A stretch of 64,000 bases of DNA from Saccharicrinis sp963665705. Lineage in GTDB: Bacteria > Bacteroidota > Bacteroidia > Bacteroidales > Marinilabiliaceae. The notes under the pieces are model-generated. The model ran no database searches. It was not told where the DNA came from and saw only the letters and a program-made list of their open reading frames with translations. Positions 52,974 through 62,211 of the stretch are shown here, piece after piece. The position numbers and the translations under genes were made by a program. Every line of letters starts with the position of its first letter. The stretch's first letter is position 1. The stretch lies in the NCBI GenBank assembly GCA_963665705.1, contig OY762448.1:620001-684000 (forward strand), in the 5' to 3' direction.

Positions 52974-54723
52974 AACTACCGGAAAAGTAGCCGGTATTAT
53001 AGCCAACCTTGTTATTGTTGAGGTTGATGGTCCTGTGGCCCAAAACGAAATATGCTTTATATCGCACCCTGAGAATAAACTGATGGCTGAGGTGATAAAG
53101 ATTTTGGGTAAAAATGTTTATGTACAGGTCTTTGAAAGTACTCGTGGATTAAAGGTAGGAACTCCTGTGGAGTTTGAAAATCACCTTTTAGAAGTTAATC
53201 TAGGTCCGGGTATTTTATCCAGAAATTATGATGGTCTGCAAAATGACTTAGATAAAATGGATGGTGTTTTTCTTAAAAGAGGAGATTATACCGATCCTTT
53301 AGATAGAGAAAAAAAATGGGACTGGACTCCTATTGCTAAAGTTGGTGATCAGGTGATTGCCGGAAGCTGGTTAGGAGAAGTACCAGAAAATAGTGTTCCT
53401 CACCGTATTATGGTTCCTTTTAAATTTGAAGGTTCATATACTGTTAAAAGTATTGTAGCTGCAGGTCAATATACAGTTGACGATGTGGTAGCAGTTGTTA
53501 CAGATAGTGAGGGTAGTGATATTGAATTAACAATGGTTCAGAAATGGCCGGTTAAAATGGCAGTTAAAGCCTATACCGAAAAACCACGTCCATTTAAGTT
53601 GTTACAAACAGGAACCAGAACATTGGATACCTTAAATCCAATTACAGAAGGAGGAACTGGATTTATCCCTGGACCTTTCGGAACAGGTAAAACCGTATTG
53701 CAGCATGCTATTTCAAAATTTGCTGATGCTGATATTGTAATTATCGCAGCTTGTGGTGAACGTGCGAATGAGGTTGTAGAAATCTTTACAGAGTTTCCTG
53801 AGTTGGAAGATCCAAAAACAGGCCGTAGTTTGATTGAGCGTACAACAATTATAGCAAATACATCAAATATGCCGGTAGCAGCTCGTGAAGCATCCGTTTA
53901 TACTGCCATGACATTGGGTGAGTACTATCGTTCAATGGGATTAAAAGTAGTATTAATGGCAGATTCAACTTCTCGTTGGGCTCAGGCACTTAGAGAGATG
54001 AGTAACCGTTTAGAAGAGCTTCCAGGACCGGATGCATTCCCAATGGACTTAACAGCTATTATTACTAGTTTCTACGCTCGTGCTGGTTTCGTATATTTAA
54101 ATAATGGCGAATCAGGATCAATTACTTTTATTGGTACTGTATCTCCAGCTGGTGGTAACTTAAAAGAGCCTGTAACAGAATCTACACGTAAGGCAGCAAG
54201 ATGTTTTTATGGATTGAATCAGGGACGTGCTGATAGTAAGCGCTATCCTGCGATTGATCCTATTGATAGTTACTCAAAATATCTTGAATATCCGGAACTT
54301 CAGGAGTATCTTAAAGAAAATATTGGTGAAGACTGGTTGGATAATGTACTTAAAACAAAAACATTATTGTTGAGAGGAAAAGAGGCACAGGAACAAATTA
54401 ATATACTTGGAGATGATGGGGTACCATTAGAGTTTCATGAAAAATTTTGGAATTCGGAATTAATTGATGCGGTAATTCTTCAGCAAGATTCTTTTGATAA
54501 GATTGATGCAAACTGTCCAATGCCTCGTCAAAAATATATGTTGGAGAAAGTTTTAGAAATCACCGACAGGAAATTCAAATTTGATTCTTTTGAAGAAGTA
54601 AACGGATTTTTTAAGCGAGTCATCAACCAACTTAAGCAGATTAACTATAGTGAGTGGGAATCTGATAAGTTTAAAACTCATGAACAAGAGTTGGAAGAGA
54701 TAATGAATGAACGCTTAAACTGA
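52957..54723 (+). CDS. atpA: V-type ATPase catalytic subunit A
   Basis: This 588-residue catalytic subunit has the P-loop GPFGTGKT (about residues 235-242), the A-type non-homologous region before it, the Walker B-like LKVVLMADSTSRWAQALREMSNRLEELPG (about 329-357), and the GDxxxP-like C-terminal helical domain. It hydrolyses or makes ATP in the A3B3 head. Its start lies 17 bases inside the DUF2764 gene, so translation is probably coupled. A gap of 194 bases follows before the subunit B start, unusually wide in an otherwise tight operon. Confidence 0.95.
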   Translation: MERKNKTTGKVAGIIANLVIVEVDGPVAQNEICFISHPENKLMAEVIKILGKNVYVQVFESTRGLKVGTPVEFENHLLEVNLGPGILSRNYDGLQNDLDKMDGVFLKRGDYTDPLDREKKWDWTPIAKVGDQVIAGSWLGEVPENSVPHRIMVPFKFEGSYTVKSIVAAGQYTVDDVVAVVTDSEGSDIELTMVQKWPVKMAVKAYTEKPRPFKLLQTGTRTLDTLNPITEGGTGFIPGPFGTGKTVLQHAISKFADADIVIIAACGERANEVVEIFTEFPELEDPKTGRSLIERTTIIANTSNMPVAAREASVYTAMTLGEYYRSMGLKVVLMADSTSRWAQALREMSNRLEELPGPDAFPMDLTAIITSFYARAGFVYLNNGESGSITFIGTVSPAGGNLKEPVTESTRKAARCFYGLNQGRADSKRYPAIDPIDSYSKYLEYPELQEYLKENIGEDWLDNVLKTKTLLLRGKEAQEQINILGDDGVPLEFHEKFWNSELIDAVILQQDSFDKIDANCPMPRQKYMLEKVLEITDRKFKFDSFEEVNGFFKRVINQLKQINYSEWESDKFKTHEQELEEIMNERLN

Positions 54724-54917
54724 TATATTCAACAATTTTCGTTATGAAAATGTAAAATGCAAAGAAAAAAAGTGAAGTGGAGAATTTAAGCTCGCAGGAA
54801 TAATGAATTATTTTGAGAACTTAAAATGAGCATTTGCTTTTTATCACAGCAGTTTACATTCGTAATAGAATAATTTTGAATGGTTCAGTTTTAATTAATT
54901 TTGAAAATTATAGATGC
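54724..54917. other. Wide gap between V-ATPase A and B genes with hairpin potential
   Basis: The 194-base gap contains nested inverted pairs: AATAAT with ATTATT around 54800-54813, and an outer ATTTAAG against CTTAAAAT. No T run follows. It might hold an internal promoter, an RNA-processing site that sets the A:B ratio, or nothing. The TTG-start extension of subunit B through this region is not credible. Confidence 0.35.
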
Positions 54918-56243
54918 ATGGAAACTCAAGCATTTCAAAAAGTTTATACTAAAATTACTAACCTGACAAAGGCTACCGTAACATTAAAGGCTACAGATGT
55001 TGGCTACGATGAGATGGCTATGGTACATGGTCGTATGGGGCAGGTAGTGAAAATTATGGGTGATGAGGTTATTCTTCAGGTCTTTGCAGGTACTGAAGGT
55101 ATTCCTACAAATGCCGAAGTGGTGTTTTTAGGTCGTCCTCCACAATTAAAAGTAAGTGATCAATTAGCAGGTCGTTTTTTCAATGCCTTTGGAGATCCTA
55201 TTGATGGAGGTCCTAATGTAGAGGGTAGAATTGTGGATACAGGAGGTCCTTCTGTAAATCCGGTTCGAAGAAAACAACCTTCTCAGTTGATTGCAACAGG
55301 TATTGCAGGTATTGACCTGAACAATACATTGGTAACAGGTCAGAAAATTCCATTCTTTGCCGATCCAGATCAGCCTTATAATCAGGTAATGGCAAACGTG
55401 GCATTAAGAGCCAAAGCTGATAAAATTATCTTAGGAGGTATGGGATTGTCAAACGATGATTACCTGTACTTTAAGAATGTTTTCGATAACGCAGGGGCGT
55501 TGGATCGTATTGTTAGTTTTGTAAATACAACAGATGATCCCCCGGTAGAACGTTTATTAATTCCGGATATGGCCTTAACCGCAGCAGAATATTTTGCCGA
55601 AGAAAAGCAACAAAAAGTATTGGTTCTTTTAACTGATATGACATTGTATGCCGATGCCTTATCTATTGTATCCAATCGTATGGATCAAATTCCTTCTAAG
55701 GATAGTATGCCGGGTTCATTATATTCTGACCTAGCCAGATTATATGAGAAAGCGGTACAGTTCCCTCATGGTGGATCGATTACAATTATCGCTGTAACAA
55801 CTTTGAATGGTGGTGATATTACTCACGCTATTCCGGATAACACAGGTTACATTACCGAGGGACAGTTATTCTTACGTATGGATTCTGATGTAGGTAAAGT
55901 AATTGTCGATCCTTTCCGAAGTTTATCGCGTTTGAAACAGTTGGTAATTGGTAAGCAGACTCGTGAAGATCATCCACAGGTGATGAATGCTGCAATTCGT
56001 TTGTATGCAGATGCAGCCAATGCAAAAACAAAACAGGATAATGGTTTTGATTTAACAGACTATGATGAGCGTACATTGAAATTTGCTAAAGAGTATTCAG
56101 AACATATTTTAGCTGTAGATATTAATATTGATACAGAAAAAATGTTAGATACCACCTGGAGTTTATTTAGCGATAACTTTGCGCGTGAAGAAGTTGTTGT
56201 ACGTGAAGAGTTTGTTGAAAAATATTGGAAGGGGATTAAATAA
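54918..56243 (+). CDS. atpB: V-type ATPase regulatory subunit B
   Basis: Subunit B alternates with A in the head and binds nucleotide without efficient catalysis. I set the start at the ATG at 54918 (441 residues): the upstream frame back to 54834 starts at TTG and encodes residues without family similarity, while METQAFQKVYTKITNL fits. The protein lacks a P-loop, as expected (TGIAGIDLNNTLVTGQKIPFF at the corresponding place), and has LLTDMTLYADALSIVSNRMDQIPSKDSMPGSLYSDLARLYEKA (about 235-278), the B-subunit signature. It is followed 49 bases later by subunit D. Confidence 0.93.
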   Translation: METQAFQKVYTKITNLTKATVTLKATDVGYDEMAMVHGRMGQVVKIMGDEVILQVFAGTEGIPTNAEVVFLGRPPQLKVSDQLAGRFFNAFGDPIDGGPNVEGRIVDTGGPSVNPVRRKQPSQLIATGIAGIDLNNTLVTGQKIPFFADPDQPYNQVMANVALRAKADKIILGGMGLSNDDYLYFKNVFDNAGALDRIVSFVNTTDDPPVERLLIPDMALTAAEYFAEEKQQKVLVLLTDMTLYADALSIVSNRMDQIPSKDSMPGSLYSDLARLYEKAVQFPHGGSITIIAVTTLNGGDITHAIPDNTGYITEGQLFLRMDSDVGKVIVDPFRSLSRLKQLVIGKQTREDHPQVMNAAIRLYADAANAKTKQDNGFDLTDYDERTLKFAKEYSEHILAVDINIDTEKMLDTTWSLFSDNFAREEVVVREEFVEKYWKGIK

Positions 56244-56292
56244 GAGGATGGTGAATTAATTAAACTCTTATTCATTTCAAAAAGCTAATAAA

Positions 56293-56898
56293 ATGGCCGT
56301 AAAGTTTCAATATAATAAAACTTCTCAACAGCAACTAGATAAGCAACTGAAAATTCGGGAGCGTGCATTGCCTACGCTTCAGAATAAGGAGGCTGCGTTG
56401 CGTATAGAAGTTAAAAAAGCAAAAAGACGAGCCGATGAGCTCGAGCAAGAACTTGAAACCCAAATGGCTGCTTTAGATAAAATGTCCCGATTATGGGGAG
56501 AATTTGATATGCAAATCATTTCTATTGAGGATGTAATCCTTGAAAGTAAGAAGCTTGCAGGTGTTCAAACTCCTATTTTAAAGGATGTAGTATTTAAAAA
56601 AGAGCCGTTTGCACTATTTAGTAAACCGGTATGGTTTTTTGACGGTGTTAAAATCATAGAAGATTTAGCAAAGGTGGCTATTGAAAGAGAAGTTTTTCAT
56701 AGAAAAATGGAACTTTTAGATGTGGCCAGAAAGAAAACAACGCAAAAAGTTAATTTGTACGAGAAAGTGCAAATACCGGGATATAAGGATGCCATAAGAA
56801 AGATTAAGCGATTCCTTGAGGATGAAGAAAATCTTTCAAAATCGGCACAAAAGATTGTGAAAAACCGTCAACAGCAAGAAAAGGAGGTAGAATCATGA
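56293..56898 (+). CDS. atpD: V-type ATPase subunit D (central stalk rotor)
   Basis: The 201-residue protein is almost entirely two long antiparallel helices with a short central region, the shape of the rotor subunit D. It opens VKFQYNKTSQQQLDKQLKIRERALPTLQNKEAALR, close to the family start, and ends in a basic coiled coil. It transmits rotation between head and membrane ring. The stop overlaps the start of subunit I by four bases (ATGA), indicating coupling. Subunit F, its partner in canonical enzymes, is not encoded in the window. Confidence 0.88.
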   Translation: MAVKFQYNKTSQQQLDKQLKIRERALPTLQNKEAALRIEVKKAKRRADELEQELETQMAALDKMSRLWGEFDMQIISIEDVILESKKLAGVQTPILKDVVFKKEPFALFSKPVWFFDGVKIIEDLAKVAIEREVFHRKMELLDVARKKTTQKVNLYEKVQIPGYKDAIRKIKRFLEDEENLSKSAQKIVKNRQQQEKEVES

Positions 56899-58730
56899 TA
56901 GTACCTATGTTTAAATATTCTTTTCTGGTTCATCATTTGGATTATAGTTCATTCTTAGATGACTTGAAGAAGTTGGGGGTAGTTCACATTATTCAGCAAA
57001 AAGAACCTTCTGTTGAAATTCTGGATGCTTATCGTCAGGTAAATGAAGTTGAGAAAACATTAAAATCTTTAAACGCCTATAAAGACGAGAATTCATATGG
57101 TGATATCAAAATACCTCAAACAGGTAGCGATATCATGGAGGCTGTTTCTAAAGTTCAAAATAATATTGAACATTATAATCAGCAAATAAGCCTATTAGAA
57201 AAAGAGCTGAACCAACTATTGCCATGGGGTAATTTTTCATGGAATAAAATAGAACAGTTAGAAAAAGAAGCTGGAGTTCAGATGTACTTCTTTTATGTTT
57301 CAACAAAGAAATTTCAGGATGATTGGGAAAAAACCTATAATCTAAATAAAATTTCAGAGGAAAAAGGTTATACCTATTTTGTAATGATATTGGAGAATGA
57401 GGAATCAATTCCTGATATTGATGCAGAAGAAGTGAAATTGCCTAAGCAATCTATTAAAGAAGTTGAAAGTCAAATTAAGGAGCTATCTCAAAAGCTTGAA
57501 CACGAAAAGAAAACCTTACATGCATATGCAAATAATGGCAGTTCTATTCTTGAAAATTATAGCCTTGAATTGAAGGATGCTTTAACATCAAGTGAAGCGG
57601 TCCATCATACAAATGATGAACTTGAAGGACAGGTGAAATTGATGGAAGGATGGGCTCCAAAGGATAGATTATCTGAGTTGGATGCTTATTTAGAAGAAGC
57701 ATCTGTTTATTATCTGAAAAGTGAGGCGAATCATACAGATAAACCTCCTGTGCAATTAAAAAATAATAACTTCAGTAAGTTATTTGAAACCATCAGTAAC
57801 TTATATGCTTTACCTTCATATAATGAATTGGATTTGACTCCGTTTTTGGCACCGTTTTATTTATTATTCTTTGGTTTTTGCTTTAGTGATGCCGGGTACG
57901 GACTTTTGTTTGTATTGGTGGCAACTATAGTTAAAGCTAAACAAAAAGAAGCAAGTCCAATTTTATCATTGATTCAGTTGCTTGGTGCATCCACAGTGTT
58001 CTTTGGAATACTAGGGGGTACATTCTTTGGTATTGAATTGTATAAAACCAATCTTCCGGTATATCGTGAATTAGCAAAATCAATGAAAGCATCAGGTATT
58101 ACAGTTCAGGATATCATGTTTAAATCATCTTTGATTTTAGGATTGATTCAGATGTTATTTGGAATGTTTCTGAGAGCAGCTAAAGAGATTAAACAGGCCG
58201 GGTTTATTCATGCCGTTTCTACTTTAGGTTGGGCTTTTCTGATCATAGCTTCTGCTATAAACTATTTGTTAGCAGACAAAATGAATGTTGAGTTTATGAA
58301 TATTCCTTACATGATTATTGGTGGAATATGTCTGATCGGAATTTTCTTTATGAATACTCCGGGAAAAAGTCTTTTATTAAATTTTGGATCAGGATTATGG
58401 GACACATATAACACTGTTGTTGGTGGAGTAGGTGACTTATTATCGTATGTAAGATTATTTGCTTTAGGTTTAGCCAGTGCTATACTTGGATTGGTTTTTA
58501 ATGATCTTGCGCTGAAATTAGTAAACCCGGAAGCTGGAATAGTAATGCAAATTGTCGGTTTTGTTCTAATGCTGATTATTTTAGTAGTAGGACATGCCAT
58601 TAATATTTTTATGTCAGGATTAGGTTCTATGGTTCACCCATTGCGTTTAACCTTTGTGGAATTTTATAAAAACGCCGGCTTTGAAGGTGGAGGAAAAGCT
58701 TATAATCCTTTTAAAAAACAAGTAAACTAA
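56895..58730 (+). CDS. atpI: V-type ATPase membrane subunit I/a
   Basis: Subunit I, 611 residues, has a cytoplasmic N-terminal half with coiled coils (about 35-90, 180-215) and a membrane half of about seven helices from residue 320 onward. It includes the motif FLLFFGFCFSDAGYGLLFVL (near 322) and the conserved VGDLLSYVRLFALGLASAILGLVFNDLA (near 510-537), whose Arg faces the rotor carboxylate. It forms the ion half-channels. It is 28 bases upstream of subunit K. Confidence 0.92.
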   Translation: MIVPMFKYSFLVHHLDYSSFLDDLKKLGVVHIIQQKEPSVEILDAYRQVNEVEKTLKSLNAYKDENSYGDIKIPQTGSDIMEAVSKVQNNIEHYNQQISLLEKELNQLLPWGNFSWNKIEQLEKEAGVQMYFFYVSTKKFQDDWEKTYNLNKISEEKGYTYFVMILENEESIPDIDAEEVKLPKQSIKEVESQIKELSQKLEHEKKTLHAYANNGSSILENYSLELKDALTSSEAVHHTNDELEGQVKLMEGWAPKDRLSELDAYLEEASVYYLKSEANHTDKPPVQLKNNNFSKLFETISNLYALPSYNELDLTPFLAPFYLLFFGFCFSDAGYGLLFVLVATIVKAKQKEASPILSLIQLLGASTVFFGILGGTFFGIELYKTNLPVYRELAKSMKASGITVQDIMFKSSLILGLIQMLFGMFLRAAKEIKQAGFIHAVSTLGWAFLIIASAINYLLADKMNVEFMNIPYMIIGGICLIGIFFMNTPGKSLLLNFGSGLWDTYNTVVGGVGDLLSYVRLFALGLASAILGLVFNDLALKLVNPEAGIVMQIVGFVLMLIILVVGHAINIFMSGLGSMVHPLRLTFVEFYKNAGFEGGGKAYNPFKKQVN

Positions 58731-58758
58731 AAAATTAACAGATTAAAATAAAATAATT

Positions 58759-59208
58759 ATGGAAGCTATTGTATTTGCTTATATTGGAATTGGATTAATG
58801 GTTGCACTTACTGGTATTGGAAGTGCGTATGGTTGTTCTATGGGTGGTAACGCTGCAATTGGAGCAATGAAAAAGAATGAATCAGCATTTGGTAGTTATT
58901 TAACACTAAGTGCACTACCTGGATCTCAGGGATTATATGGTTTTATCGGATATTTTATGTTAGCTGGATTATTACAAGCTGATATGACTTGGTTACAAGC
59001 AGGTGCCGTTTTTGGAGCGGGTTTAGCTTTAGGTATTGTTGGTTTATTATCCGCAATTCGTCAGGGACAAGTTTGTGCTAATGGTATCGCTGGTATTGGA
59101 GCAGGTTATGATGTATTTGGTAAGTCGTTAATTCTTGCAGTATTCCCAGAGTTATATGCGATTTTAGCATTAGTAGCTGCTATATTAATTGGACAATCAG
59201 TAGCTTAA
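58759..59208 (+). CDS. atpK: V-type ATPase rotor-ring subunit K with Na+-type ligands
   Basis: The 149-residue proteolipid has four transmembrane helices as two hairpins, the duplicated V-type form. Only the second hairpin carries the ion-binding carboxylate, E131 (FPELYAIL). Around it the residues match the Na+ ligands known for Enterococcus NtpK: L53, S56 (for Thr64) and Q57 in LPGSQGLYG, and Q102 in IRQGQV. The enzyme may therefore move sodium rather than protons. One carboxylate per four helices is typical of ATP-driven pumps. It ends the operon, followed by a strong terminator. Confidence 0.92.
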   Translation: MEAIVFAYIGIGLMVALTGIGSAYGCSMGGNAAIGAMKKNESAFGSYLTLSALPGSQGLYGFIGYFMLAGLLQADMTWLQAGAVFGAGLALGIVGLLSAIRQGQVCANGIAGIGAGYDVFGKSLILAVFPELYAILALVAAILIGQSVA

Positions 59209-59233
59209 TAAAAATAATTAATCATAGATATAT

Positions 59234-59266
59234 AAAAACCGATGGCTTTTGTCATCGGTTTTTTTA
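59234..59266 (+). terminator. Rho-independent terminator after the V-ATPase operon
   Basis: AAACCGATG pairs with CATCGGTTT around a loop of about eight bases, followed by a T run. It lies about 26 bases after the subunit K stop. Confidence 0.88.
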
Positions 59267-59689
59267 TGTTTATAAAATGATCAAAAATGTAGGTTATAAC
59301 TTTTTATTACAAATAATCGATTGCATAATTTTAGGAAAATACAGAAAAATTTTAGATATTAAATAATAAAAAATAGTTGTAACCTGAGTTTCAATATAAA
59401 ATTTTGGATTCATAGTGCTTTTAAATAGTGCTTTTTCAGGAAGAAGGTTGCTGTTTATAAGAGATTATTTTATGCTTTACCATAAAAAACTAATCTACTA
59501 CATTAAATTTTTCGTGCTAGCTCGCTAGCCCTGCAAAATTTGCCTTGTATATCAGATTTTTATGATCATTTGGATTCTAAAATTTTAATCGAATTCAGGT
59601 TTGTAGTATTAAACTAGGAGATAGTTAATCAAGAATAATGCAATTATTGGTCTTTCTTGAATACCTTTTATTGTCTGAGCTGTTATAAT
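59267..59689. other. Intergenic region before the histidine kinase
   Basis: The region is AT-rich and non-coding. It holds a large imperfect inverted repeat at 59481-59564 and, just after it, a 22-base near-copy of a sequence upstream of recQ. No convincing promoter pair was found for the kinase. Confidence 0.5.
59481..59564. repeat. Imperfect palindromic element of about 84 bases
   Basis: Nested inverted pairs share a centre near 59522: CATAAAAA (59481-59488) with TTTTTATG (59557-59564), AAATTTT (59505-59511) with AAAATTT (59535-59541), and GCTAGC (59516-59521) with GCTAGC (59524-59529). Between the outer and middle pairs, further bases match with a few mismatches. The shape resembles a small MITE or REP-like element, or a structured RNA. 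Only one copy is seen in the window. Confidence 0.55.
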
Positions 59690-61639
59690 ATGGAGAATAA
59701 TTATTTGTCACATTTTTCTGAAAATAAAATTGAGGTGGATAAATCATACCTTAATAAGTGGACATCTAATATGAGTTTGATATCTGACTTTTATATGAAC
59801 TCAACTAGTATTTTAACACAACAAGGAGGGGATCGTATTACTGTTATCAGTTCACATTCTAATGTAATTGAAAATATTTTAGAAATTGGAATTAAGCTTG
59901 ATGTTGAATATTTATTAAATAAATTAAAAGATCAGGAAGAACCTTCACATGTTCTAATCACTTCAGATGAATTCAATACTCTTGGAAAACTTAGATACAA
60001 ATCAATTCTTATTGTCCCTGTCTTTATTCCGGATAAGGTTATTTTTGGGTATTTATTTTTGGTTGATCAAAATGAGAGTTTATTTACCACAAAGACTATA
60101 AAATTAATTAATCAGGTAAAAGAGTTGATTCAAAAGGATCTTTCTTTTATATATAAAGAAAGTATTATATCGAACAATAACCTTCCTTCAGAATATGTAT
60201 ACAAGGTTTTATATGAAAAGTCAGGTGCAATAAGTAGTTTTTATAATGCAAAATTAAAGCTGTTCTTTTATAATGATAACTTTAAATCTACTTATCTGGA
60301 TCAAGATGGTAATAAAGGAGATAAGTCCACAATTAATAAAGAGTATTCTCAAATAATATTACCACATTTAAAAAAGGTAGTTGAAACCAATAAAGCTATT
60401 AATTCTATTGATAGAATAGAGCAAGAAGAATCCTTTCTATGGATGAATTCAGAATTTATACCGGTCCTTGACACTGAAAATCAATTAATAGGTATTCATG
60501 TAATTTCAAATAATATTACAGAACTTATAGCAGCCAAAGAAAAAGTAATTAATAAAAAACATGATCTGCTGGAATATGAACGAATATTTAATTTAGTAGC
60601 TAATCCTATATGTATTGTAGATATCAATGGTGTGTTTATTAAAACCAATCCCGCCTTTCAAAGAATTTTAGGGTATGCATCTCAGGAAGTTGAAGGTCAC
60701 TCAATGTTTGAAATGATTCATCCAGAAGATTTACAAAGAAGCATTGATTATATTGGTGAAAAAATAAAAGAGCAACCTGAACTATTAGAATTTGAGAATA
60801 GATATTTATGTAAAGATGGTAGTGTTGTTTGGTTTTCATGGATGGTACAACCAATCTATGAAAAAGGAATATCCTATTCAGTGGCTCATGATATCACAAA
60901 ACTAAAGCTTATTGAAGAAGAGTTAAGTAAAGAAAAAGAAAAAGCGTTGGAAAGTGATAGGTTAAAAACTGCTTTTTTATGTAATATGTCACACGAAATC
61001 AGAACACCAATGAATGGAATTGTTGGATTTTCTGATTTATTAAAAAGTACAACCATTCAAAATGATGAATTATCATATTATTGTGATATTATCAGATCAA
61101 GTGGACAACAATTGCTTCGAATTGTAAATGATATTATTGATATTTCAAAGATTGAAATTGGTGAAATTGAAATAATTGATAGTGAGGTTAATATTAATGA
61201 ACTAATTAATAGTTTGATAGCTTTCTATAAACCAGATATTACAAATCAAGGATTACAAATAATAACCGATGTTCCCTTAAATAATGAAGAAGCTTATTTT
61301 AGGTGTGATGAAACAAAATTACGTCAGATCTTGGATAATTTAATTAGTAACGCGCTTAAATTTACGGAAAAAGGGTATTTGAAAATTGAATATAAAATAA
61401 TAGGAAGTGAAATTCTTATTTCAGTAGAAGATACAGGTATTGGAATCCCGGAGGATAAAAAAGAAAGTGTCTTTGAACGATTTGCACAATTAAAAGAATC
61501 CAATAAATCATATGGAGGCGCTGGGTTAGGATTAGCAATCTGTAAGGCCTATACAAATAAAATGGGTGGTGATATCTGGGTGGAGTCTTCTCTGGGATCA
61601 GGAAGTACCTTTACCTTATCTCTCCCATTAAAAAAATAA
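59690..61639 (+). CDS. GAF/PAS sensor histidine kinase, soluble
   Basis: This 649-residue kinase has no transmembrane segment. I place the start at the ATG at 59690 because the frame upstream begins only at a TTG. It has a GAF-like N-terminal domain (about 1-160), a less conserved region (about 165-285), a PAS fold (YERIFNLVANPICIVDINGVFIKTNPAFQRILGY, about 303-410), a HisKA domain with the phospho-acceptor His in MSHEIRTPMNGIVGF (about 440), and a full HATPase domain (DNLISNALKFTEKG, DTGIGIP, GAGLGLAI). No receiver domain is fused. The cognate regulator is not adjacent. The PAS and GAF pair suggests sensing of a cytoplasmic ligand or redox signal. Confidence 0.88.
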   Translation: MENNYLSHFSENKIEVDKSYLNKWTSNMSLISDFYMNSTSILTQQGGDRITVISSHSNVIENILEIGIKLDVEYLLNKLKDQEEPSHVLITSDEFNTLGKLRYKSILIVPVFIPDKVIFGYLFLVDQNESLFTTKTIKLINQVKELIQKDLSFIYKESIISNNNLPSEYVYKVLYEKSGAISSFYNAKLKLFFYNDNFKSTYLDQDGNKGDKSTINKEYSQIILPHLKKVVETNKAINSIDRIEQEESFLWMNSEFIPVLDTENQLIGIHVISNNITELIAAKEKVINKKHDLLEYERIFNLVANPICIVDINGVFIKTNPAFQRILGYASQEVEGHSMFEMIHPEDLQRSIDYIGEKIKEQPELLEFENRYLCKDGSVVWFSWMVQPIYEKGISYSVAHDITKLKLIEEELSKEKEKALESDRLKTAFLCNMSHEIRTPMNGIVGFSDLLKSTTIQNDELSYYCDIIRSSGQQLLRIVNDIIDISKIEIGEIEIIDSEVNINELINSLIAFYKPDITNQGLQIITDVPLNNEEAYFRCDETKLRQILDNLISNALKFTEKGYLKIEYKIIGSEILISVEDTGIGIPEDKKESVFERFAQLKESNKSYGGAGLGLAICKAYTNKMGGDIWVESSLGSGSTFTLSLPLKK

Positions 61640-62211
61640 TATTGTTTCTACAATAAAACAAATCATCCTCAAAGTGCATCTGATCTTGAATTTTTAAGGT
61701 CAAGATGTGCGAAAGAAAACCAGTTCATAAATTATACATACTAGAATCAAGAAGCTAAACTCTCGGGTTATTATATGCAAAACATACATGTACTTCAAAA
61801 TCATATTTAACTTTCAAAAAAGTCCATTGTAATAATTAAGGTTCTCACATTAAGTTATAATGGAGTATGTTGGTGAATTATATTCATTAATGACATTGTT
61901 TCTGAGTACTAATGTATTTATTAAAACACCTATAAATACCGTATGTTCAGTAGGATATATTGATGCTATATTACTTTGATAAAAGGGATTATTCCTTGGA
62001 TGAAATATTACTAAAATTATTCTGTTGGTATAATTGTTGAATTATCTTTATAGTCGATTAATCGAATAAAGAAGTAGAATAGTATTTTATTCGTACAGAA
62101 AAAATGTAATAAGAAAAATCCCTTAATGTATTTCCTTTTTCTGTATAGAATAGTTTTTTCTATGATCTAGTACAATTACAAACAAACAAAATTTTAATTT
62201 TTTTAGGAATT
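61640..62211. other. Intergenic region of 572 bases before the chemotaxis receptor
   Basis: No convincing reading frame. A weak hairpin, ATCTTGA with TCAAGAT near 61684-61707, may end the kinase transcript. A palindrome at 62046-62071 lies about 140 bases before the receptor start. Confidence 0.5.
62046..62071. promoter_or_regulatory. Extended palindrome upstream of the chemotaxis receptor
   Basis: A perfect 12-base palindrome, TCGATTAATCGA (62054-62065), is extended by CTTTAT and ATAAAG on either side with a two-base AG bulge on the left. It could be a regulator site for the receptor gene. Confidence 0.45.

Noticed and set aside
54834..54917. TTG-start extension of V-ATPase subunit B
   Set aside because: The 28 added residues are unlike any subunit B N-terminus; the ATG at 54918 is normal.
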